From Mucilaginibacter sp. KACC 22063 (GTDB lineage: Bacteria; Bacteroidota; Bacteroidia; Sphingobacteriales; Sphingobacteriaceae): a DNA stretch of 64,000 bases. Each line of letters starts with the position of its first letter. Position 1 is the stretch's first letter. Below, piece by piece: positions 17,693-27,024 of this stretch. The position numbers were made by a program, and so were the translations under genes. The notes under the pieces were generated by a model. It was given only the letters and a program-made list of their open reading frames with translations. It was not told where the DNA came from and searched no databases. The stretch covers positions 2,356,001 to 2,420,000 of the forward strand of contig NZ_CP117877.1 of the NCBI RefSeq assembly GCF_028736115.1, written 5' to 3'.

Positions 17693-18151
17693 ATGAGCAT
17701 AGATACAACCGATCTAGAGATCCTAAAACTGCTGCAAAATGATGCCTCGTTAACTAATAAGGAGATTTCTAACCGGCTGCATAAATCAGTAGCAGCCATT
17801 CATGAGCGGATCAGAAGGTTATACGAGCAGGGATATATTAAAAAAACAGTGGCTTTACTTAACCGTAAAAAGATCAATTGTAATCTGATTGCTTACATCC
17901 ACGTGCTGCTGAATGACCACGCCGCCGGTACGCTAAGCGCTTTCGAAGAGGAGGTAGTGAAATTTCCTGAAGTGATGGAGTGTTACCAGATGACGGGTAC
18001 ATTCGATTTTTTACTGAGAGTTGCTATAGCAGATATGGATGCCTACCAAGATTTTTACCGTAAAAAGATGGCTGCATTACCCAATATTACTACTGTTCAA
18101 AGCTTTTTTGTGATGTCTGAAACTAAAAGCGATACGGCCTATCCGCTATAA
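17693..18151 (+). CDS. Lrp/AsnC-family transcriptional regulator
   Basis: A 152-aa regulator. The N-terminal winged helix covers about 5-60 (LKLLQNDASLTNKEISNRLHKS), and the C-terminal RAM ligand-binding domain about 70-145 includes YQMTGTFDFLLRVAIADMD. It is divergent from the PLP enzyme gene across 168 bp and probably regulates it in response to an amino acid. An AT-rich repeat (CAATAA-N3-TTATTG around 17591-17605) in the gap could be an operator; that is weak. Confidence 0.92.
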   Translation: MSIDTTDLEILKLLQNDASLTNKEISNRLHKSVAAIHERIRRLYEQGYIKKTVALLNRKKINCNLIAYIHVLLNDHAAGTLSAFEEEVVKFPEVMECYQMTGTFDFLLRVAIADMDAYQDFYRKKMAALPNITTVQSFFVMSETKSDTAYPL

Positions 18152-18206
18152 AAACAGGTTAATGTTTTAGTAAAGCCACAAGCTTATTAAGTTATAGTTT
18201 ATAGTT

Positions 18207-18251
18207 AAATAGGTTAAAGTAATACATTGATACATATACTTTAACCTATTT
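18207..18251. terminator. Bidirectional terminator-like inverted repeat
   Basis: A perfect 15-bp inverted repeat (18207-18221 with 18237-18251) with a 15-nt loop, between the convergent lrp and endonuclease genes. Confidence 0.75.
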
Positions 18252-18270
18252 ATATTACTACCATTTAGGT

Positions 18271-19647
18271 TTATTGATTATCAATCTTTGTCTCTACCGC
18301 ATCTTGTACAGACTGTGGTAAGGCTGAAAGCAGGTTGTAACCGGTAGCCGATTCAATACTTCTTACTGTGCATTTATACTGTGTCCAGTCAGAATTGATG
18401 CTGTTGTTGTTTGGGGTGTTTACGGCGATAACCCTTGTAGAAGCGGTTACCCTGCTCAGGTCATTATTTCCGTTAGGTATAACTACCGCTACTTTCCAGA
18501 TATTGGAAGGTACGTTCACATTTCCGCTGGCTACTGTATTGGCCAAGCCGTTAGTGCCCGTACCACCTGTACCATAACTGCCCATCACAATGTACACCTC
18601 GTTTCCGGCTGTTACTAATGTACGCAGGTAGTTCTCCATGTTAGCCCAAGTCTTTTCATTATTATACGGCGCTTGCGGTACCATATTATCCATTAAAAAG
18701 GTAGCCGAATTTGCTTCAGTAGTTGATGTACGGTCGGCAGAAGGGCAATTGTGCCCACGATCAAAGCCCGAACCCGAATAATCGGTTCCCTGTACTTCAT
18801 ACCATCCGGATGGCAGCCCGGTATCTGCACGAAAATTATTAAGGCGATCAATAGATCCAAGCGAAGTGCTGCCCAAGTACCAGCTTACCCAGTTTGGTTC
18901 GCCGCGATCGCGGTTATAACTTTCTATATAATACGTTTGATCAATCAGGTAGTTTGATGTGTAAGCCGTACTGTTTACAGCCCCGCTTGGGTTACCCATC
19001 AGCAGGTTGGTATTATCACCGGTTGAGCCGCCTGTACTGCCACCTGTACCGCCTGTTGAGCCACTATCATAACTGTTAACCGTAAAATCATCAATGTTGA
19101 TGCGGTTTGATCCCCCTGTAGTTTTACGGAGCTGAAAACGCAGGGTGCCTGCCTGGTTTACTGTAAAAGTAGCCGTATTTAATGTTGTGCCCGATGCTGT
19201 AACCGTATTACCAACCTGGGTATAGGTACTGCCGTTATCTGATGAGGCCCAAAGTTGAAAATCCGAAGGTCCGTCGCTGCCATAGGTGGCATACTTGACC
19301 GTAACTGTAGAAGCGCCGGATGTTACATCAAAATTCATGCTTACGGTTCCCGTACCGGTTATTCTTGCCGATTTGTTGCCGTTTTTCGCATCTGATGCCG
19401 AAGTGCCGATCAGTGCATTATCCAGCGTCCATGAACCACTGGCTAAACTTACTGATGCAGCTGCATAACCTGTTTTTGAACCTGATTCGAAACCCTCGCT
19501 GAAAGTTTGTGTTACAGCCAGGGTCGTTTTTTTTGATGCAGATGCTGAAGAATTGCCTGATAGTTCAGGTACGTTGTCGTCTTTCCGACAAGAAGATAAG
19601 AACAACACCGCAGCAAGTGCAGCTAATAGGGGTAATTTAAATTTCAT
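18271..19647 (-). CDS. Lipoprotein DNA/RNA non-specific endonuclease (NUC1 family)
   Basis: A 458-aa exported protein with lipoprotein signal LFLSSC (Cys about residue 20). Residues about 45-195 form a beta-rich, Ser/Thr/Gly-rich domain like a carbohydrate- or cell-surface-binding module, followed by a Gly/Ser/Thr linker. The ββα-metal nuclease domain fills the rest, with D296-R-G-H299 (catalytic His) and the downstream Asn-rich stretch NMVPQAPYNNEKTW. It probably degrades extracellular DNA or RNA for nutrients or during predation. Surface anchoring rather than full secretion is inferred from the lipobox. It is a single-gene unit. Confidence 0.92.
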   Translation of the reverse strand: MKFKLPLLAALAAVLFLSSCRKDDNVPELSGNSSASASKKTTLAVTQTFSEGFESGSKTGYAAASVSLASGSWTLDNALIGTSASDAKNGNKSARITGTGTVSMNFDVTSGASTVTVKYATYGSDGPSDFQLWASSDNGSTYTQVGNTVTASGTTLNTATFTVNQAGTLRFQLRKTTGGSNRINIDDFTVNSYDSGSTGGTGGSTGGSTGDNTNLLMGNPSGAVNSTAYTSNYLIDQTYYIESYNRDRGEPNWVSWYLGSTSLGSIDRLNNFRADTGLPSGWYEVQGTDYSGSGFDRGHNCPSADRTSTTEANSATFLMDNMVPQAPYNNEKTWANMENYLRTLVTAGNEVYIVMGSYGTGGTGTNGLANTVASGNVNVPSNIWKVAVVIPNGNNDLSRVTASTRVIAVNTPNNNSINSDWTQYKCTVRSIESATGYNLLSALPQSVQDAVETKIDNQ

Positions 19648-19810
19648 TATTATGTTTGTTAAACAAACTTTTACGACACAAACCTATCAGGGTTGTTATG
19701 CCCCGATTAAGTTTGTGTGAATTATAGTTACCCATTACCACAACTGGCATACAAAAGTATGATGCCTGTTAAGTGTTTTAGCTACACTTATTAATAGTTT
19801 ATAACTCTGT

Positions 19811-21760
19811 TTATAATTTACCGGCTTTAAATCTTATAACACTTACCGAATAAGGTGCTGCCGTGTAAAAATTAGATAATTTTTTAGGCAAATCCTTTTC
19901 AATTACATGCACCGTATTGGGTTCTTCCATACTGTTTTTATCAGTGGGCAAGCCTGTTAACAATTGCACCCTGGCGGTGCCTTTTTGTATATGTAACCCT
20001 TTCAGATTTAATGTTGCGGTAGCTTGTTTCGAGCCTGCATTCACAATCTTTAAAATGATGTCACCAGTATGGCTATCTTTCACGCATGATGCTGCAAGAG
20101 TTGAGTCTGTAGCAGCGCCTTCTTGTTTAAAAGCCACGACATCCGGGATATATAAATCGCCCTGATTGGTGGAAAACAGCTGCTGTACATAGTAGTTTGC
20201 TGTTTTAAGCAATGTTTTATTATTAAAATAGATCAGGTCAGGGTTCCATGAAATATGAGAGACATTGGCAAGGAGAGGGGCGTAAGAAGCCATTTTAACC
20301 ACATCGCCATTTCGTTCCAGGCTGGTCATAAATGCAGCCTCAGAAAGCGCGTTAATCAGGTTATTACCCCATGACGCATATTCGCCAATATATACTTTTG
20401 AATTAGGGCGGCGGTATCCGTCATATCGTTTATTGTTTTTCAGGAACCACTCGGGTTTTTCATAAAAATGCTCGTCTACAACAGGTATGTTTAGCTTATC
20501 TGCAAATTTCCATCCTAACTCATAGTCTTCACCTGCTGGCGATGGCCCCACTGTACCTACAATAGTTATTTCAGGGTGCTTTGCACGCAGCACTTCATAA
20601 ATTTCCTTAAAACGGTCGCGAAAGTTATCGGTCTGTTTATCTTCGTTTCCTATTCCAATATATTCCAAGTTAAATGGCTTGGGGTGACCTGCAGCTGCTC
20701 GTTTGGCGCCATATTCAGAAGTTACTGGTCCGTTTGCATACTCAATCAGATCAAGAATGTCCTGAATATATGATTGCATTTCGCTTTCAGGTACCGGCCT
20801 TTGTCCCTTGCCCCAATCCGTACCCGAATTTTGACAGCTTACTGCTGCCGCAATAACCGGAAGCGGTTTAGCGCCTATATCTTCGCAGAAACGAAAATAT
20901 TCGAAGAAGCCCAACCCGAAGCTTTGATGGTAATTCCAGATGTTTCTATCCTGTTCGCGAAATTCAACAGGGCCAATTGTTTTTTTCCATCGGTAAATGT
21001 TGTCAACACCATCACCATGTACAAGGCAGCCACCCGGAAACCGCATAAATTTCGGTTTAAGGTCTGCTATAGCCTGGGCCAGATCTGCCCTTAAACCGTT
21101 CTTTTCACCCTTAAATGTTTTCCGCGGAAAAAGCGAAACCTCATCAATTGCAATTTTACCTTTTGTTAGTGAAACCAAACTTAGCTTTGCCGAGTCTGCA
21201 TTGGCTGTTGCTATTATGCTCCCTGTATACTTTTTCCAGCCATTGCCTGCCACATTGAATGAAAGGTGGCCATAGGTTACATCTTTTTTTCCTATTAGCT
21301 CTACTTTAATGTTTGCCGGCTCACCTGCAATTTGTTTTATATAAACCGAAAAATCATACTCATCTCTAGCATGTAGGGTGATGCCGTCAAAGCCACTGTT
21401 TGTAATACCCACGCCCTCTGTTCCGGGATAGTCAATATCAAGTAAAACATAGTGCGGATTTGTAGGAGCAATAGGGGATATGCTTTCAACAGTGATCTTT
21501 CCATAGCCATGCCCCAGCTTGGTATACTCCCAAAAACTTAACGGGTTCCATTCTTTTTTGTCGGCCGGGCTATATTCAAAAGACCTGTTCTGTATCAATT
21601 CTGCATATAGACCGCCATCAGCTGCATAACTCAAATCTTCAAAAAAAACACCAAATAAGTCTTTGCTTATCGGTTTAGGCTTGATTTGCTGTGCATACAA
21701 AAACTGTGGACATAAAGATGCTATAAAAGCATAGCAAAGCATTCTTAGTTTTAATCTCAT
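19811..21760 (-). CDS. Alpha-L-arabinofuranosidase, GH51
   Basis: A 649-aa secreted retaining hydrolase that removes terminal alpha-L-arabinofuranose. A signal peptide (1-24, ending LYAQ) is followed by a carbohydrate-binding-like N-terminal beta domain (about 30-215), then the TIM barrel from about 220 (KFMRFPGGCLVHGDG), and a C-terminal beta domain. The acid/base is E373 in GIGNEDKQ and the nucleophile E460 in YIGEYASWG. It is divergent from the TonB receptor. Family function is firm; arabinan, arabinoxylan or arabinogalactan side chains could all be substrates. The neighbouring galactanase-type and glucuronidase genes favour arabinogalactan. Confidence 0.92.
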   Translation of the reverse strand: MRLKLRMLCYAFIASLCPQFLYAQQIKPKPISKDLFGVFFEDLSYAADGGLYAELIQNRSFEYSPADKKEWNPLSFWEYTKLGHGYGKITVESISPIAPTNPHYVLLDIDYPGTEGVGITNSGFDGITLHARDEYDFSVYIKQIAGEPANIKVELIGKKDVTYGHLSFNVAGNGWKKYTGSIIATANADSAKLSLVSLTKGKIAIDEVSLFPRKTFKGEKNGLRADLAQAIADLKPKFMRFPGGCLVHGDGVDNIYRWKKTIGPVEFREQDRNIWNYHQSFGLGFFEYFRFCEDIGAKPLPVIAAAVSCQNSGTDWGKGQRPVPESEMQSYIQDILDLIEYANGPVTSEYGAKRAAAGHPKPFNLEYIGIGNEDKQTDNFRDRFKEIYEVLRAKHPEITIVGTVGPSPAGEDYELGWKFADKLNIPVVDEHFYEKPEWFLKNNKRYDGYRRPNSKVYIGEYASWGNNLINALSEAAFMTSLERNGDVVKMASYAPLLANVSHISWNPDLIYFNNKTLLKTANYYVQQLFSTNQGDLYIPDVVAFKQEGAATDSTLAASCVKDSHTGDIILKIVNAGSKQATATLNLKGLHIQKGTARVQLLTGLPTDKNSMEEPNTVHVIEKDLPKKLSNFYTAAPYSVSVIRFKAGKL

Positions 21761-21927
21761 AAAGTGGTTAATTGGTATATCCTGATTGAGGCAAATGCCT
21801 TCTATATCAAGATTGAAAGTTATAAAAATAATTGTTAAAACAACACTAATTGTGCGTGGAATAAATTGTTTTAAATCTTTATTTAGAATTAGATTAAATA
21901 GTAATAATATTGTGCAAAATTATTACG

Positions 21928-24291
21928 ATGAAGATACTTAGACCCATTTATTTAGTTATTTCACTTTTTGTGTTATCATTCCATATTTCATTAGCGCAAA
22001 ACATTAAAATACAAGGTGAGATCCGCGATTCGCTTTCAGGTATACCTTATCCTGCTATAAAGTTTGGAGATATGCTGGCAACTGGCAATGCCAAAGGCCA
22101 GTTTACTGCATTTGTACCTGCTGGCAAACAGCTGACTGTTAAGGTCACTGCAACGGGCTACAAGACTTATCAAACAACATTACCAGCTTTAACTGCTGAC
22201 ACTACTATCAACTGGCAAATTGAATCATTAACTCAGGCGCTTGGCGAGGTTGTAATTTCAGCAACACGGAAACCAGAAAGTCCTAAGAATATCGTTTCCA
22301 CAGTTAGTATAGTTTCAAAGAAAAAGTTGGATAACGAAATAGCCGTAAACCCTGACTTAACAAGTATACTGGCTAATGAAGTGCCGGGTTTTGCACCTAC
22401 GGCACAGTCGGGCAGTAATGTTGGGCAAAATCTGCGTGGCAGGCCAATGCTGGTTATGATTGATGGGGTGAGCCAGTCGTCACCCTTGCGAAATGCCGAA
22501 GTTGACCTGCGATCAATTGATCCATCAGTACTGCAACAGATAGAGGTGGTAAAAGGCGCTACTGCTATTTATGGTAATGGGGCAGCAGGTGGCCTGGTCA
22601 ATTATGTAACGCTGGTGCCAGATACAGCAACAAAATTTGCCGGTAAAACGGATGTTTATTTAAATGGCTCAATGGTTAAAGTACGTAACTCGGTTGGCGG
22701 CCGTATAAGCCAGATGTTTTACGGCAAGGTAGGCAAGTTTGATTATGTAGCAAGCGGTGTGGCCGAAGAAACAGGTGAATACAAAGATGCTAAAGGCGAT
22801 TTAGTTGGCCCTAACTACAGTTTAGGCGAAACTAATACTTATAATGCCTTTGCTAAGTTAGGTTACCAGCCTGCGCCTAATCAACGTATCCAAGTGGTTT
22901 ACAATTATTACAGCAGCTTACAAAACAGCAATTTTACTTTGGTGAACGGCAACCTGGCCACCGGGCAAAAAGCTACAGGTGTGCTTGGCAAACCGTTGGG
23001 TATACCAACAGGTGCAGCTTATAACAATAACCTGCATCTTTCTTATAAGGTAGATAGCCTTTTTGGCCATACCAGCCTTAATGCCGATGCGTATTATGAG
23101 AAACGTAAAGATGTATTCTACGTTTCTTTAGGCCGCTTTAACGGCGGCGACGGTCAGTCGTTAGCGAATAATGAGAAAAAGGGTGTACGCTTGTTTCTGC
23201 AAACACCATTTTTAACCCAGCCTGCGCTGAACGCAAATCTTTCTTATGGTATTGATTTGTTGAGAGATAAAACTTCGCAACCATTGGTTGATGGCCGTGT
23301 GTGGGTACCAACAATGGACATGACTAATCTGGCGCCATTTGCACAGGCCGATTTTACGATTATACGCGACCTGATTTTTAAAACAGGTTTTCGTTATGAG
23401 CGTGTTAATATTGACGTTGATGATTACCGCACATTGCGAATCACTAATGCAAGTGGTGCTACGGTCACCCCGGCGTTTGATGTTAAGGGCGGCACTTTAA
23501 AATACAATACAGGTTTATTTAACGCCGGTTTTAAATATAATCGCTTTGCGTTGTTTTCCCCATATGTGAGCTTTTCACAAGGGTTTTCTGTGATGGATAT
23601 CGGTTTGGCGCTGCGTGATGCAAAAGTAAATAGCATTGATAAGATCAACACAGATGCCGTAAAAGTCAATAATTACGAAGCCGGTTTCGAAAGCCGTTAT
23701 CAAAACCTTACTTTTTCAGCATCGGCTTATGAAAGCACTTCAAAATTAGGTATCGAGGTGGTGTATGATCCTACAACTGCAATGTTCAATACAGCCCGAA
23801 GCCCTGAAAAAATATACGGCTTTGAATTAGCAGCTAACTACAGGTTCAGCAACCTGCTAAATGTGAATGGTAGTTACAGCTACACAGAAGGTAAGCGCGA
23901 TGTTAACCAGAACGGTAAATATGATGATCCGCAGGATGCGTACCTGAACGGTAGACGTATCTCTGCCCCTAAAATAACCGGTGGCGTTACTTATTCGCCA
24001 ACACAGGTTTTAGATGTTACGCTTAACTATACCGGCATAGGCAACAGGAACCGTTTTGAAAAAAATACTACAGGAATTTATAATGGTAATGAAGGCGCTG
24101 TAAAAGCCTACAATTTGTTTAACCTGGTGGCTGGTTATAAGGTGAATAAAAGCACACGTTTAAGTCTGGGTATCGAGAATTTATTTAATGAAGATTATTT
24201 CCCGGCAAGGGCACAGTGGTTTATGCAACCAGGGTTTTATTCAAAAGGCAGGGGAAGAGCCTTCAACTTTGGTGTTTCAGTAAGGTATTAA
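21928..24291 (+). CDS. TonB-dependent siderophore-type receptor
   Basis: A 787-aa outer-membrane receptor. I choose ATG 21928 (MKILRP) because it gives a clean signal peptide ending SLAQN; an in-frame ATG 18 bp upstream also exists. A carboxypeptidase-regulatory-like domain (about 24-100) precedes the plug (ALGEVVISATRKPES through GATAIYGNGAAGGLVNYVT). The barrel carries siderophore-receptor features (NYEAGFESRYQNLTFSASAY, RLSLGIENLFNEDYFPA). It has no SusD partner and no FecR, unlike the SusC genes here. It probably imports ferric siderophore; a glycan is possible given the neighbours. Confidence 0.87.
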   Translation: MKILRPIYLVISLFVLSFHISLAQNIKIQGEIRDSLSGIPYPAIKFGDMLATGNAKGQFTAFVPAGKQLTVKVTATGYKTYQTTLPALTADTTINWQIESLTQALGEVVISATRKPESPKNIVSTVSIVSKKKLDNEIAVNPDLTSILANEVPGFAPTAQSGSNVGQNLRGRPMLVMIDGVSQSSPLRNAEVDLRSIDPSVLQQIEVVKGATAIYGNGAAGGLVNYVTLVPDTATKFAGKTDVYLNGSMVKVRNSVGGRISQMFYGKVGKFDYVASGVAEETGEYKDAKGDLVGPNYSLGETNTYNAFAKLGYQPAPNQRIQVVYNYYSSLQNSNFTLVNGNLATGQKATGVLGKPLGIPTGAAYNNNLHLSYKVDSLFGHTSLNADAYYEKRKDVFYVSLGRFNGGDGQSLANNEKKGVRLFLQTPFLTQPALNANLSYGIDLLRDKTSQPLVDGRVWVPTMDMTNLAPFAQADFTIIRDLIFKTGFRYERVNIDVDDYRTLRITNASGATVTPAFDVKGGTLKYNTGLFNAGFKYNRFALFSPYVSFSQGFSVMDIGLALRDAKVNSIDKINTDAVKVNNYEAGFESRYQNLTFSASAYESTSKLGIEVVYDPTTAMFNTARSPEKIYGFELAANYRFSNLLNVNGSYSYTEGKRDVNQNGKYDDPQDAYLNGRRISAPKITGGVTYSPTQVLDVTLNYTGIGNRNRFEKNTTGIYNGNEGAVKAYNLFNLVAGYKVNKSTRLSLGIENLFNEDYFPARAQWFMQPGFYSKGRGRAFNFGVSVRY

Positions 24292-24313
24292 GCTATAAAT
24301 ACCAATATCATCT

Positions 24314-24340
24314 AAACGGCATCTGAGAGGATGCCGTTTT
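24314..24340 (+). terminator. Intrinsic terminator after the siderophore receptor
   Basis: A 10-bp stem (24314-24323 with 24330-24339) with a 6-nt loop and a T-run. Confidence 0.92.
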
Positions 24341-24468
24341 TGTTATTTAGCATCCAGCAGAATTTAAATTGCGAAGATTATTTTATCACCAAATAATTAA
24401 CTTACGCAACATTGTGTGTCTTACCCGGCACTTAAATCAAACCTGAGTTAATCAAACAATAACCTGAC

Positions 24469-26676
24469 ATGGCCAGTTACCAAAAGCAATTACTAAAAAG
24501 TGTATTAACTTTTTCTTCGGTTATCCTTATTACAGCTGGTGTTAAAGCACAGCAAATAACCATACCTGTAGAAACTGAAACCACAGCATTGGTTTTACAG
24601 GCAACCGCCGGTAAGGACTTAAACACGGTTTACCTTGGCCAAAAGCTTAATAACAAAGCAGATTATGATAAAGTTGCTGCCGCTTATGAGCAACCAAACG
24701 ATTACAGCGTTCTATTTAATTCTGCTTATACGCCATCTGGTTCGCGCAACTTGTTAGAACCCGCCATTAGTGTAACCCATGCAGACGGCAATAATTCTTT
24801 AGAGCTTAAATACGTAAGCCACAACCTTACTAAAGTTGACGACAATGTTTCCCTGCTTACCATAAAGTTAAAAGACCCCGCGTATAATTTTATGGTTACG
24901 CTTTTTTATAAATCTTATTACAAGGAAAATGTAATCGAGCAGTGGAGCGAGATCAGTCACCTGGAAAAAGGAAATGTTACACTGCACAAATTTGCCTCGG
25001 CCAATATTAATCTTAGAGCGGGCAGTTATTGGTTAAGGCAGTACCATGGCGATTGGGCCAAAGAAATGCGCCCCGAAGAAACACAGCTTACGCATGGTAT
25101 AAAAACACTCGATTCAAAATTAGGTACGCGTGCCGATCTGTTTATGCCTTCGGTTTTTATGGTATCATTAGATAAGCCTTCTACAGAAGATGAGGGGCAG
25201 GTTTTATTTGGCGGATTAGAATGGAGCGGCAACTTCCGGACAGATTTTGAGGTGGATCCCAAAGATCACCTTCGCATTATCTCGGGCATTAACAATTATG
25301 CATCAGCCTATCAGCTAAAACCGGGTACTGTATTTAAAACACCTGCGTTTGTATACACTTTATCTGGTAACGGAAAAGGCGAAGCAAGCCGCAATCTGCA
25401 AAATTGGGCACGTAATTACAAATTACTTGATGGTAAAGGCCAACGATTAACACTGCTGAATAACTGGGAGTCGACTTATTTTGATTTCAATGAGCAAAAG
25501 TTAGGCGAGTTATTAAAGGATACTAAAAAACTGGGAGTCGACTTGTTTTTGCTTGACGATGGATGGTTTGGCAACCAGTATCCGCGTAATGACGATCATG
25601 CGGGTTTGGGCGATTGGCAGGAAAACAGGAAAAAGCTGCCTAACGGCATAGCGGCAATTGCAAAAGAGGCCAGCGCCAACGGTGTAAAATTTGGAATATG
25701 GGTTGAGCCGGAAATGATAAACCCTAAAAGTGAATTGTATCAGAAGCATCCGGATTGGGTAGTGAAAGACCCTAAACGTGATGAGTATTATTTCAGGAAC
25801 CAGTTAGTGCTTGATCTAAGCAACCCTAAAGTTCAGGACTTTGTGTACAATATTATCGATTCACTGTTTATAAAAGACCCGGCTTTAGCATACATCAAAT
25901 GGGATTGTAATGCGGTAATTTATAATGCTTATTCAGCACATTTGAAAAATGAGCAGTCGCAGTTTTACGTTGATTACGTTAAAGGTTTATATCTGGTTTT
26001 GCAACGTTTAAGAGCAAAGTATCCTGAAATACCTATGATGCTATGCTCTGGCGGTGGTGGCCGTGTTGATTACGGAGCGCTGCAATACTTTACGGAGTAT
26101 TGGCCAAGCGATAATACTGATCCCTTAGAACGCATTTTTATACAGTGGGAATATTCCTATTTCTACCCGGCTATTGCCAGTGCTAACCATGTAACTGATT
26201 GGGGCAGGCAGCCGATAAAATACAGGGTTGATGTTGCCATGATGGGGAAACTGGGTTTTGATATCGTAGTTGACAAGCTTAGCACCAATGATCTTAAATT
26301 TTGCCAGGATGCCATTACAACTTATAATAGTCTAAAATCAATGATATGGCAGGGCGATCAATACAGATTGCTAAATCCGCGCGAAAACAGTGTAGCATCG
26401 GTAATGTATGTAAACGCTGATAAAACAAGCGGTGTAATGTTCAACTACTTGGTAAATAACCGTTACGATGAAGGCAGTAAAGCCCCCATACTTTTAAAAG
26501 GGCTTGACGCTGAAAAGAATTACAGTATAAGAGAAATCAATATATATCCCGGTAGCAAATCACCATTTGTAAGTGAACGGATTTTTTCAGGAGATTTTTT
26601 AATGAAAATAGGATTTAATCCATACGTAAATTCAGGTCGTAGCAGTGTGATTATTAAGATTGATGCAGTAAAATAA
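24469..26676 (+). CDS. Alpha-galactosidase, GH36
   Basis: A 735-aa secreted retaining alpha-galactosidase with a signal peptide ending VKAQQ (about residue 28). The N-terminal beta-sandwich (about 30-310) leads to the TIM barrel with LDDGWFGNQ, WVEPEMINP, the nucleophile D479 in IKWDCN, LCSGGGGRVD, and the acid/base D548 in SDNTDPLER. A C-terminal beta domain closes the protein. It removes terminal alpha-galactose. Terminators lie before and after it, so it is a single-gene unit. In the present context an alpha-galactosyl-serine of extensin is one candidate substrate, alongside raffinose-type sugars and galactomannan. Confidence 0.93.
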   Translation: MASYQKQLLKSVLTFSSVILITAGVKAQQITIPVETETTALVLQATAGKDLNTVYLGQKLNNKADYDKVAAAYEQPNDYSVLFNSAYTPSGSRNLLEPAISVTHADGNNSLELKYVSHNLTKVDDNVSLLTIKLKDPAYNFMVTLFYKSYYKENVIEQWSEISHLEKGNVTLHKFASANINLRAGSYWLRQYHGDWAKEMRPEETQLTHGIKTLDSKLGTRADLFMPSVFMVSLDKPSTEDEGQVLFGGLEWSGNFRTDFEVDPKDHLRIISGINNYASAYQLKPGTVFKTPAFVYTLSGNGKGEASRNLQNWARNYKLLDGKGQRLTLLNNWESTYFDFNEQKLGELLKDTKKLGVDLFLLDDGWFGNQYPRNDDHAGLGDWQENRKKLPNGIAAIAKEASANGVKFGIWVEPEMINPKSELYQKHPDWVVKDPKRDEYYFRNQLVLDLSNPKVQDFVYNIIDSLFIKDPALAYIKWDCNAVIYNAYSAHLKNEQSQFYVDYVKGLYLVLQRLRAKYPEIPMMLCSGGGGRVDYGALQYFTEYWPSDNTDPLERIFIQWEYSYFYPAIASANHVTDWGRQPIKYRVDVAMMGKLGFDIVVDKLSTNDLKFCQDAITTYNSLKSMIWQGDQYRLLNPRENSVASVMYVNADKTSGVMFNYLVNNRYDEGSKAPILLKGLDAEKNYSIREINIYPGSKSPFVSERIFSGDFLMKIGFNPYVNSGRSSVIIKIDAVK

Positions 26677-26717
26677 TATTTATTTGTTCAACTGCTTCTT
26701 TAATAGCAGGTATCTTT

Positions 26718-26756
26718 ATAGTTTCTGTATTTTATAATATAGAAACTATTTTTCTT
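26718..26756 (+). terminator. Terminator-like hairpin after the GH36 gene
   Basis: A 9-bp stem ATAGTTTCT/AGAAACTAT (26718-26726 with 26741-26749) followed by a T-rich tract. Confidence 0.65.
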
Positions 26757-27024
26757 TTAAATAAATTCCAATGCTTTTAAAATGCGAATCAGCATTTTAA
26801 GCCCCCTTTAATTTGCCGTTTAGCCCCCCTTGCGGCACGATAAAAACCTATTAATTAGCTTAAAGTAAAGCGAGCCAATTACGCTTTCATTGCCAATTAA
26901 TAAAAGCATAAACTTAAATTTTTTCTATGGATAAAGTCAGTAATCAATGACGCTGTTACAGCGTGCTATTGCGCATTCCCTTACAAATTAATTAAACCAT
27001 CCAATTAATCCTAAAACGAACAAT
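26757..27024 (+). other. Intergenic control region upstream of the first susCD pair
   Basis: No gene is seen. The stretch holds an imperfect hairpin at 26773-26800 (TAAAATGC/GCATTTTA core), two copies of AGCCCCC around 26800-26830, and a perfect 7-bp palindrome with a 1-nt centre at 26950-26964 (ACGCTGTTACAGCGT), 60 bp before the susC start and a plausible operator. I find no exact TAnnTTTG element. Confidence 0.4.
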
